This document shows positions 26,818 through 39,000 of a stretch of DNA of 64,000 nt, piece after piece. Numbering within the stretch: the first letter of the stretch is position 1; the number at the start of each line of letters is the position of its first letter. The position numbers and the translations under genes are program-made. The notes beneath the pieces were generated by a model. The model was not told where the DNA came from and did no database searches. It worked only from the letters and a program-made list of their open reading frames with translations. The DNA comes from Verrucomicrobiales bacterium (GTDB lineage: Bacteria > Verrucomicrobiota > Verrucomicrobiia > Verrucomicrobiales > DEV007), in NCBI GenBank assembly GCA_002698785.1, contig PAAG01000059.1:647791-711790 (forward strand), given 5' to 3'.

Positions 26818-28068
26818 TCAGACCGATTTCGCCATTCGGTTGGTCTTCGCAGACAACTCTTGATTGACTCGGTTGATCACAGAGGACCAGTCTCCTTCTT
26901 TCTTCTGACGAAACAGTCTCAAATCAGGATACCATGGCGTGTTCGCCGACTCCCTTCCCCATCTCCAGTCCGCATAACGAGGAAGAAACACCCACCCTTC
27001 TTTCCCGAGGCTCCCGACCAGATGGGGAACAGATGTATCTGTCGTGATGACGAGATCAAGTGAGTCAACCGCCGTCGCTGTAGCATCAAAATCTACCAGC
27101 AAAGGAGCCAAGTTCCGAGGTCGAATTGATTCGTCCAGTGAAGAAAGCTCTCCACTTGGCTGCCCCACTTGAAGACTAACCATGGCAATATCCTCCCGTG
27201 ACAGAAGCGGTTCCCACTTCTCCAGCTTACATGATCGAATGCCATTCAGAGAATTGGAGGGATTTCCTGACCAAACAATACCTACCTGAAGCTTCCCGGG
27301 ATTTCTCTCCCGATTCGATTCAATCCAGTCTTTAACTTGAAGATCAACCAGATAGTCCGGCCTCACTGGGGGAGGAACAGATTCTTCCGTGACCTGAAAG
27401 ATTCCCGGAAGGCTAAAAATCTCACACCATTTGTAGAAAGGAGGCACTGCCTCTCCCCGTTCGATAACATCAATATTGGAAGGCAGATTTCGGGTCAGGC
27501 CTTTCAACGGACGCTGAATCTCAAGAACAACATGAGCAACACGCTCTGCCACTTTTGAAAGAAATCGGAAACACTGGATCTCATCCCCCAGCCCCTGATT
27601 GCCATAAACATACAACGTTTTCCCCTTTCCAAGGCGCTCTCCCTTCCATTTCCTCTCCGGCAATTCCAGCAGCTGTTGCCTAAAGTCGACAACCTCCAAA
27701 CGAGCCTCATAACCAGGCCAAGCTTTTTCGTACTCCCCCAGAGACAACAAGGCAAGTGAGCGATTCAGAACAGAAGAAACACGACCAGGGTGAAGGCTCA
27801 ACGCCTTATCGTAGCATTGGATGGACGCATCATATCCACCAAGACTCCGCAGGCAATTCCCGAGATTGTTGTATATCGCCGGGTCATTTTTTCTCTCCTT
27901 CAAAGCTTTCACATAGCACGAAGCAGCGGCCCGATATTTTCCAGCCTGTTGCAAAGCATAACCTCTCGTGAAAAGCACATCGGTGGAATCTTCCGGTCTG
28001 GTCGCTGGGTGAACAATTTTCCCTCTGCTAGTCGTAGCGGATATCGAGAGATGGTTTTTCGCTGGCAT
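26818..28068 (-). CDS. TPR protein with GT9/OGT-like glycosyltransferase domain
   Basis: 416 residues. Residues ~28-130 contain at least three TPR repeats (RGYALQQAGKYRAAASCYVK; NNLGNCLRSLGGYDASIQCY). The rest looks like a heptosyltransferase/O-GlcNAc-transferase type GT-B domain: GKTLYVYGNQGLGDEIQCFR is the typical N-terminal loop and LDLVITTDTSVPHLVGSLGK the nucleotide-sugar binding region, ending WGRESANTPWYPDLRLFRQ. No signal peptide, so cytoplasmic. TPR-GT proteins of this type modify proteins or build surface glycans. It is 11 bases downstream of the TPR-GT-sulfotransferase gene and both follow the giant surface protein gene, suggesting that the giant protein is the acceptor; this is inference. 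Confidence 0.85.
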   Translation of the reverse strand: MPAKNHLSISATTSRGKIVHPATRPEDSTDVLFTRGYALQQAGKYRAAASCYVKALKERKNDPAIYNNLGNCLRSLGGYDASIQCYDKALSLHPGRVSSVLNRSLALLSLGEYEKAWPGYEARLEVVDFRQQLLELPERKWKGERLGKGKTLYVYGNQGLGDEIQCFRFLSKVAERVAHVVLEIQRPLKGLTRNLPSNIDVIERGEAVPPFYKWCEIFSLPGIFQVTEESVPPPVRPDYLVDLQVKDWIESNRERNPGKLQVGIVWSGNPSNSLNGIRSCKLEKWEPLLSREDIAMVSLQVGQPSGELSSLDESIRPRNLAPLLVDFDATATAVDSLDLVITTDTSVPHLVGSLGKEGWVFLPRYADWRWGRESANTPWYPDLRLFRQKKEGDWSSVINRVNQELSAKTNRMAKSV

Positions 28069-28079
28069 AGAGAGTTTTG

Positions 28080-29867
28080 CTAGTTAGAAATGGAATACTT
28101 GAGCTTCCTCATGTTCACCATTGTCGCCTCTTCGATGACTTTCTTCATTTCAGAAGGAAGGGGCTTCCCGGTATCTACCGGCTCCAAGTGTACGCGAGTG
28201 GAATCCTGGGGCTTCAAAGCCAGGAATTGAATAATACGATTCAGCGCCTTTGCAGCCTTCGCCGGAGTGAGGTCCTCATACCGAATAATATCGACCGACC
28301 CCGGTTGGTCCCTGTGAATGCTGGATAGCCTGTCCACATGCTCATTCCAGTTCAGTGCCACTTCTTTGCATTCTTCAGACTTCGACAATCTTCGATCACT
28401 CGCCGTGTCTCGCGGGTCTCTGATGACGCCAAGAATTTTCACTCCTCTACGTTCTGCAAGCCGCTCCAACGAATCCATCGACTCTCTGAAATCAGCAATC
28501 GCCACACAATGAATCGACTGAGATTCCGCCTCCTGCGCAAGCACATGCAGAGAGGACTCCATCAACGCAGTTGAAGCTTCTTCCCCTGATCGCTCAGCTC
28601 GGCCAAGGTAGGCCTGCAAAACATTGGCGAGTTCTTCTGCACTATCGCGTATCGCTTCCGTATTCTGATCACTGACAAAAACCAGCCCTGTGGCTTTGGC
28701 CAAAGCATTTCCCACCAATTCAACAGCTCGAACGTCGATTCCCGATAGAACAACTATTTTCGCTCCTGGAATACCATCATCATCCGGAATCAACGTTGGC
28801 ACATCGGGCCTCACGGCCGCTTCGTTTTGTCCAACGTGACTTCGTGGGGGCAATCCACCCAAGCTGGGAAAAGGCACACTCCCCAGTGCCCCGGTGAAAA
28901 CACTGTCATGAACAAGCACGCTTTGCTTTACCGTTGGCCAGAAGCACTCTCTCAGGAACAACTGATCATATGTCCGTGTCGGAGCCGTGTCAGGATGAAA
29001 AGATTGCCGTATTACATCGAGATCAGGAAACACACCGGTGGTCCCTCCCCACATCCCGGCAAGGAGAAGTTCTGAGTGTGAGTAGAAATCACGCATTGCG
29101 TGAAACCATTTTCCAGAAGCCAGCCATTCATCAGTAGCCACTCTCTCTTTTACGTTCACCACCGAATCACAATCGCGAATCAGAAAACGAGCAACTCCCG
29201 GGTCAGAAATTACTTCAAACCGCCACAACAAACCATCGAAGAACGTGGCAGGACGATCTCGTCGTTTAATCTGCGAGCCCAGACGCTTGAGCTGATCTAC
29301 AACTTTGAGAGGAACCGAGTCATCAACATAAAAACGGCAGGTCCATGCTGGATAAATATCGATTGCTGCGGCTGCATTCCTCAAAGCCCCTTTTAGATAT
29401 CGCGGATTCTCTCCCCACAGGGAAAAGGAAATGACATTTCTAGAGCAGTCTTCCGTGGAAAACGCCGGAGGCAACTCGTCTGGTAATTCCCAGATTTCTC
29501 CCTTGGAACAGGCCACTTCATCTTTTCTTTCCAGCGATTTACGGCCATAGAAAATAGCCCGATCCGCATTCCCCAGAATTGCATAACTATGAGCGAGAGC
29601 ATCGCAGACATTCGCTCTAGAAGGGTCAAGACTATAAACTCTCTCAAGACACTCCACCGCTTCTGGTAGTTTACCAATTAACCGGAGCATGACCCCACGG
29701 TTCTCTTCGATCTCTATGTCATCGGGAAACTGCCCCGAAGCTTGGTCCAAAGTCGCCAGAGAGGATTTGTAATCTCCCGATGAATATTCATAGAGAGCCA
29801 AACGCTTAAACGAATCTAGAACACCATTCTGCTGTTCAACGGCCCGCTTTAGCGCCTGTTTCTGCAA
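28080..29867 (-). CDS. TPR protein fused to a glycosyltransferase-type domain and a sulfotransferase-like domain
   Basis: 595 residues from a TTG at 29867. Residues ~1-115 are TPR repeats. Residues ~145-330 are a transferase-like domain seen in other TPR proteins (VISFSLWGENPRYLKGALRN, TCRFYVDDSVP, FLIRDCDSVVN with a possible D-x-D metal site). Residues ~370-595 resemble a sulfotransferase: the 3'-phosphate-binding type segment VIRDPRDTASDRR and VDIIRYEDLTPAKA are good, but the 5'-phosphosulfate loop (usually SGLPRSGTS) reads SGIDVRAVE, so PAPS binding is doubtful. TPR-like codons continue upstream in frame to 29951 (HFRLADEAFRRGDFTRAIKL) without any ATG, GTG or TTG, so the true start is uncertain and may be a rare codon. 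Cytoplasmic; acts with the next gene. Confidence 0.8.
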   Translation of the reverse strand: MQKQALKRAVEQQNGVLDSFKRLALYEYSSGDYKSSLATLDQASGQFPDDIEIEENRGVMLRLIGKLPEAVECLERVYSLDPSRANVCDALAHSYAILGNADRAIFYGRKSLERKDEVACSKGEIWELPDELPPAFSTEDCSRNVISFSLWGENPRYLKGALRNAAAAIDIYPAWTCRFYVDDSVPLKVVDQLKRLGSQIKRRDRPATFFDGLLWRFEVISDPGVARFLIRDCDSVVNVKERVATDEWLASGKWFHAMRDFYSHSELLLAGMWGGTTGVFPDLDVIRQSFHPDTAPTRTYDQLFLRECFWPTVKQSVLVHDSVFTGALGSVPFPSLGGLPPRSHVGQNEAAVRPDVPTLIPDDDGIPGAKIVVLSGIDVRAVELVGNALAKATGLVFVSDQNTEAIRDSAEELANVLQAYLGRAERSGEEASTALMESSLHVLAQEAESQSIHCVAIADFRESMDSLERLAERRGVKILGVIRDPRDTASDRRLSKSEECKEVALNWNEHVDRLSSIHRDQPGSVDIIRYEDLTPAKAAKALNRIIQFLALKPQDSTRVHLEPVDTGKPLPSEMKKVIEEATMVNMRKLKYSISN

Positions 29868-29953
29868 TTTTATGGCACGCGTGAAGTCTCCGCGCCGAAA
29901 CGCTTCGTCTGCCAGACGGAAGTGGTTGGTCGATGTAGCGCGGGCAGTGATTT

Positions 29954-29973
29954 AATAATTTATCGAAATTATT
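29954..29973. repeat. Perfect AT-rich inverted repeat upstream of the TPR-transferase gene
   Basis: Arms AATAATTT and AAATTATT, eight bases each and perfect, with the loop ATCG. It lies just upstream of the TPR-transferase gene, downstream of the giant protein gene. It could be an operator or a processing hairpin; a terminator is less likely because no T-run follows on the minus strand. Confidence 0.55.
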
Positions 29974-30017
29974 CTAAAAATCATTAAATATTAGAACATT
30001 TTTACAAGTTTTCTTCT

Positions 30018-33000
30018 TTATGACATCGCAGCACCCGCCGACGCAGCATCGTCCTCAGCCGAAGTTTCCGGCATTGCTCCTGCGTCTCCATGGATCTGCT
30101 CATGAGAAACATCAGCAGGCGCAGCAGGTGCCAAGAGGTCCTCAGTCGGTGCGTCATCACCTGATTGAGACTCGTCGAGCGAGATCACATTTCCGCTTTC
30201 GTCGATGACTTCGAGCGGCTGCTCTGTCTCTTCGATCTCGATGTAATCAAATTCGGCATCAGCGAGAATACCGGTGGTGCCGTCAGAATACATCACCTGG
30301 GCCTCTCCGTGCACGTTCACGTCACCATCAGCAGCACTGTAGGGGCTGTTATCCGAAATCAGCGCCAATCCGTCGATCCCCAAGTCGGCGAGCGTATGAA
30401 GTTCACCTTCTCCAACCGCACCGTCTCCATCCTGATCCTGCCATACAAGAAAACTGTCGTATTCCTCGTCATTAGCATCGAGCATATTGTCCCCGTTGGA
30501 ATCAAATGTTCGCAATCCGTCGAGGTCAGTTGCATTCGGGTCGTCGCTGTAGCGAGACAGTGCAATCTCATCGATCCCGTCGACAACTCCGTTGTCATTC
30601 GAGTCGAAAACCAGAACCCCATCGTCTTCATCTGCCCAGGCAACCTGTTCAGCTTCGCCGTCGTTGTCGACATCAAAGGCGATACCTTCTTCTATGCCAT
30701 CGAACTCAGCTCCGTCGCCGTCCATATCGATAACGATCGGTGTGACTGAATTGTTGAGTTCGATATTCAAAGTCGTAGAGGCGGAATCACCGTCCTGGTC
30801 CGTTACCGTAACAGGAAAGCTCAAATCGACTGGCATATCATTCTCAATGCCATCTACGAAAATCGAACTGATACGCAGAGGTTTCGTATTTGCGTTCAAC
30901 GGTTCGATTTCCACTTTCCCCAATTGCTGCCCCATCCACTCAACCGTGAAAGTTCCACTCGAACTTGGAGCCGCAAAAGTCCCTGATCCGAGAACGGTTA
31001 CGTCATCAGCAGCATATGCCACCCAAGTCACAGAGGTGTTGCTACCACCTCCATTGAAGTTGTAGCCGATCACCACAGCATTCCCGGATTTCTCGACATC
31101 GATTGCCAGCGCCCCTTCTCCGTGGTTGATCAGGTTGTTCCCAATCCCCATATACGAAGCGTTGGAGTTCACTTTTGCGCCAGCCTGTGTTCCATATGCA
31201 GTGAAAATCACCGTTTCTCCAGCAGGAACTGGGTCCCCGGGAGCGAGTAGGCTAGGTGCATCCGTAAATCGATAATTCGGCTGCGGACCTGAGGCACTCA
31301 GTAAACTGAAGTCAATGACGGCACTCTCAAAATTATCAATTGGTTGAGACATCGAAATCTCATAAGTGTTCGCTACCGGGTCAACGTCCAGAGAAAAGAC
31401 CAAGGTCTGCGCCGTGTTAGAAGGATCATATCCGGTAGGACTTCCACTGGTGTCCGTGTATGCAATCAAGACGGACGTATCAGTCGGATCCACGTAGTAA
31501 TAGACTGTCTCCCCTCCTGATGTCTCTGCCGTAGGGGCGAATGTCGTGTTTGTCCCATCCCATCCTGCGATCGAATCTGTCAAAGAAGCTGAATCACTAT
31601 CGGCACCCGTTACCCCCAGGGTCCCCCTGTAAACAGCCGGAGCAGAATTGGAGACCGAACCAGGAGAAGGCGTCCCTAACACCACATTATCATCAACGAT
31701 ATTGAAAGTCAGATTGACAGGTGCCGACGAATCGAGCCCATCAAACACTGTGATCGAAAACTCTTCTTTCTCGCTATCGACATAAGTAGAATCGTCAGAA
31801 TCGTGAACAGCGTCGTTGAGCAACTGGTAGGTCCAGCTGCCGTCACCATAAAAAGTGATCTGGCCATTGCCGTCCTCACCCATTACCGAGCCGAGAACTG
31901 TACCAGAATTCCCGTCAATCACACCGATGTCGACGCCATCGACACGAACTGTGAGGGCGTCTCCATCGGTATCATTTAGAGCAAGAGCTCCAGAGACACT
32001 GGTTGTAGTAGGGCCTGTCCCGGTTCCGCTGGCAAGCCCAGCCTCGTAAACAGTGCCAGAAGTAGGCGTGCTAGTGACAGTAGGGGCCGCATTAGGATCG
32101 TCCGCCCCAGTAACAGTGACAGTCACCAATTCATTCTCCACCTCGCCACGTGAGTTCGTCACCGTGTAGATGAAGGTAACAATTTCAGTCTCGCCATCAT
32201 TGAGGGAATCAAAATCACTTCCGGGATCGAAAGTAACCAGCGCGCCATCAGTTGAAACACTACCCTTAGGAGGCTGTGTGAGAGCTGAAATGGAAAGTGG
32301 TCCATCGCCTGCATCTGGATCGGAGTCATTCGCCAGAACATCGATAATTACAGGATTCCACTCACTTGTCGAAGCGGAATCGGGAGCAGCTGTGATCGGA
32401 TCGTCAACACCATGGACGGTAACCGTGACCACCTCGGTATCACCAGTATTCGTGGTGTACGAGAACGTAGTTGTCGCAGTTTCTCCGGTTGAGAGGTACT
32501 GAAAATCGTCCCCCGGTTGAAACGTTACCGTTCCATCTCCGTTATTTGTTACAGTTCCTTGCCCAATCGGAGGCTGTGAAACTCCAGTAATCGATGCCGG
32601 ATCATCACTGTCGTTGTTCAAGAGGTTCAGAGTAGCCCCACCCGTCGAAGGATCGTTGTCATCCTCCATCACAACGAGACTGTCGGAATATGCTGCATCG
32701 CCCGTCTGGCCCGGCAATGAACCAACCGTGGAACCTGCTGCCGTGCCGATAAAGATCAACGAAGTAGCAGTGTTGCTGACCACATCGTCCACATCCGTAA
32801 GCGAGACCGATATCTCACGCGGGTCGGTGATTCCAGCCCCCGAGCCATCGTTTTCGAATGAAATCGCTTTGATTGCATCTTCGTAATCTGTCTGACTGGC
32901 ATTTCCTGTCAGCGAAATGACGAGATAGCCACCTACCATCTGTACCGTACTGGAAATTCCAGCGGGCAAAGTCCCAATGATAAACTGGTCACCTGCGACT

Positions 33001-36000
33001 GGATTTTTCAAAATGATCTCAGCAGATGCGATCGTGTTCCCATCCAAGTCTGCGATTCTAGTATCACTATCAGAGATGGATACCGCTGACCCACTTGGAT
33101 CGTAGACACGCACCGCATCGTTCGTTGTCGTGGCACCTGTCGAGCCATCAGCATCAAGGAAAATGAATGGTTGTGCAGACGGAAGAGCAGTGAGCAATGA
33201 TCCCGTGGCATCATTGGAGTTCGTAGCTGGAGCATCCCCTACACGAATCAGTTCCCCAGTAGAGGTATCCAAACGGTAGAGCCCGTAGCCACTGTTTGAC
33301 GTCACCTGGATATTCCCCTCGCCATCCGAGAACATCGACCCCCATGTGCCCCCTGCAGGACTTCCATTGATCTGCAGCCCTCCGTGAGAATAGGTAGTCA
33401 GGGTTCCACTGGTAGGATCGAGAGAGTAGGCTTCCGTTCCGTTGATCGACCAGATAAGGCCGGTATTCGGGTCGACACCAAAGTCTGCCCCTGGCAAAAT
33501 TCCTATCGGAGTTACACTAAGAGTATCGAGATCAATCGCGTACGCCGTATTTCCGTTCGAATCTGAAGGCCCATTCACGTAATACACATTCAGGTCAGAG
33601 TTAATCCCCCCCGCATAACTGGGAATCGTCTCGCCCTCATCGTTTGTGAACTGGCCGAGATTCCCAACGATTTGTCCTGTAAACGGATTAATCTGGATGA
33701 TATCGCCCGCATTCACACCCAAGCCTGCATCTCCAGCCTGAGCATTCGCATAGATCAATCCATCATTTGCATTGTAAGCGATCGAATTGAACCGGAACGG
33801 AAGAGGATCCCCAATCGGAACATAGCTGATCGATTCGTCAACCGGATCGAGTTGGATTTCATACAGCTGATCGTAAAGGACTTGATAGGCGCCAGCGACC
33901 ACAACGTCGTTGTCGACGCCGTCGATCACTACCGTAACATCCTCAGTAGAAGACCCGCCATCTTCATCCGTTACAGTGTAAGAGAAACTGATCGTTGCGG
34001 TCTCCCCGTATTCCAGATTCGCATAAACCCCGTTCGGATTGAAATAAACCCGGCCATCTTCCATCAGCGTCACCAAAGCGCCACTGCTTAGAGCAAGGGG
34101 GACATTCGCTTGGAGAGCTACGCCATTAATCTCCGTAACCGTCAACTGGGAGCCCTCAATATCCTGATCGTTCTGCACGACATTGATGGCCCGTCCGGTC
34201 CCCTCTATCGTGTGGAGCGTGTCAGCGTGGGTATCGGGCGCATCGTTCACACCGTTGACCGTGACTGTCACGACCTCGACATCCGTATCACCATCTTGGT
34301 TTGTCACCGTATAGGAAAAAGTGACCGTCTCGCTCTCGCCGACTTTGAGATATTCAAAATCACTGCCGGGATCAAAGCTAACAGTTGTACCATCAGTAAC
34401 TACAGAACCCTTGGCCGTGCTCGTAGTCGATGTCACGGAAAGAGGCCTATCGGAGTCATCCAACTCCTGATCGTTGGCCAAAACATTGATTACAATCGGA
34501 GTGTCCTCGTCTGTTGAGGCATTATCGGGCGAGGCCATCAGAGTATCGTTTACACCATTTACCGTGACCGTCACCGTCTCCGTATTCCCGGTATTGGTCG
34601 TGTAAGTGAACGTGACGGTCGCACTCTCACCGGCATCAAGATAATCGAAGTCAGTCTCAGGATCGAACGTCACATTCGTCCCGTCGTGGGATACACTTCC
34701 CGATGCAGGTTGAGTCAGAGATGCAATCGAAAGAGTGTCATCCACATCCGAATCATTCCCGAGCACAGCAATCGCAACCGTAGCATTTTCTGTCGTCGTA
34801 GCATTGTCAGGCGCAGTGACCGAAGCATCGTCCACCCCATTTATCGTTACCGTAACGTTCTCAGTGCTACCCGTATTGGTAGTGTAAGTGAACGTAACGG
34901 TCGCGCTCTCGCCCGAATCGAGATAATCAAAATCAGTTCCAGGATCAAATGTCACATTCGTTCCGTCGTGACTTACGCTTCCAGAAGCGGGCTGTGTCAC
35001 CGAAGCAATGGAAAGGACATCATCCACATCGCTATCATTTCCGAGGACAGGGATATCCACAGGAGTGTTCTCACCAGTAGTACCACTGTCTGGATTTGTG
35101 TTGGTCGGATCGCTGACGCCAGTCACCGTCACCGTCACATTCTCGGTCTCTCCGGTATTGGTAGTGTAGGTGAAATTAACGATCTCGGTTTCACCAGTCG
35201 CAAGGTAATTGAAATCCGTCCCCGGATCGAAACGCAGATCGTCCCCAACTTGCGATACACTTCCCTGTCCTGCTGGAGGCTGTGTAAACGAAGCGACGGA
35301 CAACGCCGTATCAGGATCGGAATCATTCACCAACACCGATATATCGACCGTAGCATCCGCATCCGTTGCTGCAGCATCGGGATTCGCGACAGTTGCATCG
35401 TCGACACCTACCACAGTGACCGTAACGTTCTCTGTGACGCCGGTGTTGGTTGTGTAAGTGAAAGACACCGTCGCACTCTCCCCAACAGCCAGATAGTCGA
35501 AATTATTTTCCGGATCGAAAGTAACTTTGGATCCATCGTGAGTGACACTTCCCGAGCCCGGTTGTGTGACCGAAGCAATCGAAAGCGTATCGTCGACATC
35601 GACGTCGTTCCCAAGGACCATGAGATCGACAGTCGCGTCTTCCGAGGTAGACGCAGAGTCAGGATTCGTCACGCTCGCATCGTCCACTCCATTGATCGTC
35701 ACGGTGACATTCTCCGTCTTTCCCGTATTCGTCGTGTAGGTGAAGGAAACCGTCGCACTTTCGCCTGCATTCAGAGAATCAAAATCAGTTCCGGGATCGA
35801 AAGTAACATTCGTCCCATCGTGAGTCACACTTCCCGAACCCGGCTGCGTCACGGACGCAATAGTAAGAGTATCATCGACATCGCTATCATTTCCGAGCAC
35901 GGAGATATCTACGGCAGCGTTCTCCGTTGTAGTAGCAGAGTCCGGAGCCGTTACAGTCGCGTCGTCCACACCATTGATCGTAACGGTGACATTTTCCGTC

Positions 36001-39000
36001 TCGCCCGTATTCGTGGTGTAAGTAAAAGTCACTGTCGCGCTTTCACCTGCATTCAAGGAATCGAAATCAGTTCCGGGGTTGAACGTCACGTTTGTCCCAT
36101 TGTTCGACACAGAGCCAAGAGATGGCTGAGTGACTGACGCAATCGACAGGGAGCTGTCAACATCGGAATCATTTCCCAGAACGTCGATATCGACCGAATT
36201 TTCCTCATCCGTACTCCCTGCATCGGGATTTGTGACTGTCGCATCGTCAACTCCGTTGATCGTAACGGTGACGTTCTCGGTCTCTCCCGTATTGGTCGTG
36301 TAAGTAAAACTGACAGTCGCGCTTTCTCCTGCTGCGAGATAATCAAAGCTCGCACCGGGATCGAAAGTCACCTTTGTCCCATCATGGGTCACAGTGCCCG
36401 ATGCGGGTTGAGTAACGGACGCAATTGAAAGAGCATTGTCGACATCGCTGTCGTTCCCAAGAACGGCTATATCGACTGCAGCGTTTTCTGTCGTTATCTC
36501 ACTGTCAGGGTTGGTGATCGTTGCATCATCAACTCCATTGACTGTTACCGTCACATTTTCGGTTTCCCCGGTATTTGTTGTGTAAGTGAAAGCAACCGTG
36601 GCGCTCTCACCTACATTCAGGTAATCAAAATCCGACCCAGGATCAAAACGAAGTGAGTCTCCAACCTGTAACACAGCGCCCTGGCCAGCTGGCGGTTGGG
36701 TAAAAGAGGCAATCGACAGAGTAGTGTCTACATCCACATCATTTCCAAGAACAGCGATGTCGACCGTCGAGTTCTCCGTAGTCGTGGCTGCATCTGGAGT
36801 CGTGATTGTGGCGTCGTCTATTCCATTCACCGTCACGGTAACATTCTCCGTGTTACCAGTGTTCGTAGTATATGTGAACGTAACCGTCGCACTTTCTCCT
36901 GCCGCAAGAGAATCGAAATCAGTCCCCGGATCGAATGTCACGTTTCCACCGTTATTCGTCACGCTGCCGAGAGAGGGCTGGGTGACACTCGCGACTACAA
37001 GAGTGTTATCCACATCGCTATCGTTGCCCAAGACGTCAATATCCACCGGAGAATTTTCTCCCGTCGCCGCCATATCGGGTGCTGTTATCGTAGGGTCATC
37101 CACTCCATTGATCGTCACCGTCACATTTTCTGTCTCACCAGTATTCGTCGTGTAGCTGAAGGTAACGGTCGCACTTTCTCCCACAGGCAAATATTCAAAA
37201 TCCGTGCCAGGATCAAACGTCACATCGCTACCATTGTTTGTTACCGAACCAGAGGCCGGTTGCGTGACGGACGCGATCGTCAATGGAGTATCCACGTCGA
37301 CATCATTCGCGAGAACATCGATATCGATTGGAGTATTCTCTCCAGTCACCGCGGAATCTGGGAGTGCTACAGTCGCATCATCAACGCCGATCACCGTCAC
37401 CGTGACATTTTCAGTCTCTCCGGTATTGGTCGTGTAAGTGAAAGAAACGGTAGCGCTTTCACCCGCAGGCAGATAATCGAAGTCTGTCCCTGGATCAAAG
37501 ACCAGACTGTTCGCCACTTGAGATACCGTTCCCTGCCCAACGGGAGGTTGCGAATAAGATACCACGGCCAGATTCGTGTCGGGATCATCGTCATTGACGA
37601 GCACATCGATAGCCACAGGCGTATTCTCGCTCGTTTCGATGGCATCTGGAGTTGTGTCTGTAGCCTGATCGAATCCCGTCACGGTGACCGTCACGGTTGC
37701 AGTATCAGTACCGCCATGCTCATCAGATACAGTGTAGTTGAATGTGACCGTTGCACTTTCTCCAACTTTCAATGAGGCGAAATCATCTCCTGGATCGAAG
37801 ACAAATTGGTTGCTTGCATTTAGGGTCACCGACCCTTGCGACGGCTGGTCAAACCCCAGAATCGACAAGTTATCTCCGTCAATATCAGAGTCGTTTGAAA
37901 GAGAGGCGATCGCGACCGTATTAGCCTCATCTGTAACCCCGGAGTCATTATTCGCCACCGGGCCATCGTTCGTTCCTGTCACAGTTACGGTTACCGTTTC
38001 GCTCGCTCCCGTATTGGTCGTGTAGGTGAACGTCACCGTTTCACTGTCACCGACACCGAGGTCTTCAAAATCTCCCCCCGGTTCAAAAGTCACATCTGTT
38101 CCGTTGTTCGTCACCGACCCTTTTGGTGGCGTCGACACACTCGTGATCGTCAGTGTATCGTCAATATCACTGTCGTTGGCGAGAACGTCAATCGTCACCG
38201 GATTTCCTTCATCCGTATTCCCTGTGTCAGGAGCCAAAACCGAAGCATCATCCACGCCATTGATCGTCACCGTCACTGTCGCCGTGTCGGTCGCTCCGTT
38301 TTCATCCGAAATGGTGTAATCAAACGTCACCGTCGCACTTTCCCCGTCGTTCAGGTAGTCGAAGTTGTTGCCCGGATTGTACACCAATTGATTGCTACCG
38401 TTGATGCTCACGCTGCCAACAGCAGGAGGATCCACCCCGATCACCGTCAAGCTGTCTCCATCAACGTCGGAATCATTCGGTACCACATCAATGACGACCG
38501 AAGTATCTTCATCCGTCGACGCCCCGTCGTTCACAGCGACAGGGCCGTCGTTCGTTCCCGTCACGGTCACCGTCACCGTTTCACTCGCTCCCGTGTTCGT
38601 CGTATACGAAAAAGTAATTGTTTCACTCTCTCCCACGCCCAAGTCTTCGAAATCGGTTCCAGGATCGAAAGTCACATCGGTTCCATTATTTGTCACCGAC
38701 CCTTTTGGTGGCGTCGATACACCCGTGATCGTCAGCGAATCATCGACATCACTGTCGTTATCCAAAACATCGATCGTGACCGAGTTTCCTTCATCGGTGG
38801 TAGCGGTGTCAGGGGCAAGAACAGAAGCGTCGTCCACTCCATTAATCGTCACTGTCACCGTCGCAGTATCCGTTGCTCCGTTGCCGTCCGAGATCGTGTA
38901 ATCAAACGTTACCGTCGCACTTTCTCCGACGTTCAGGTAATCGAAATTGCTGCCCGGATTGTAGACCAGTTGGTTACTTCCGTTGATCGAGACACTTCCC

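Noticed and set aside
30018..30800. RTX calcium-binding nonapeptides in the C-terminus of the giant protein
   Set aside because: No GGxGxDxLx repeats are present; only EF-hand-like D-x-D-x-D loops are seen.
34686..36137. Long plus-strand open frames (also 38388-39503 and 39591-40667) opposite the giant gene
   Set aside because: They are products of the repeat composition on the other strand; their arginine-, histidine- and serine-rich products repeat with the same period and show no start signals.
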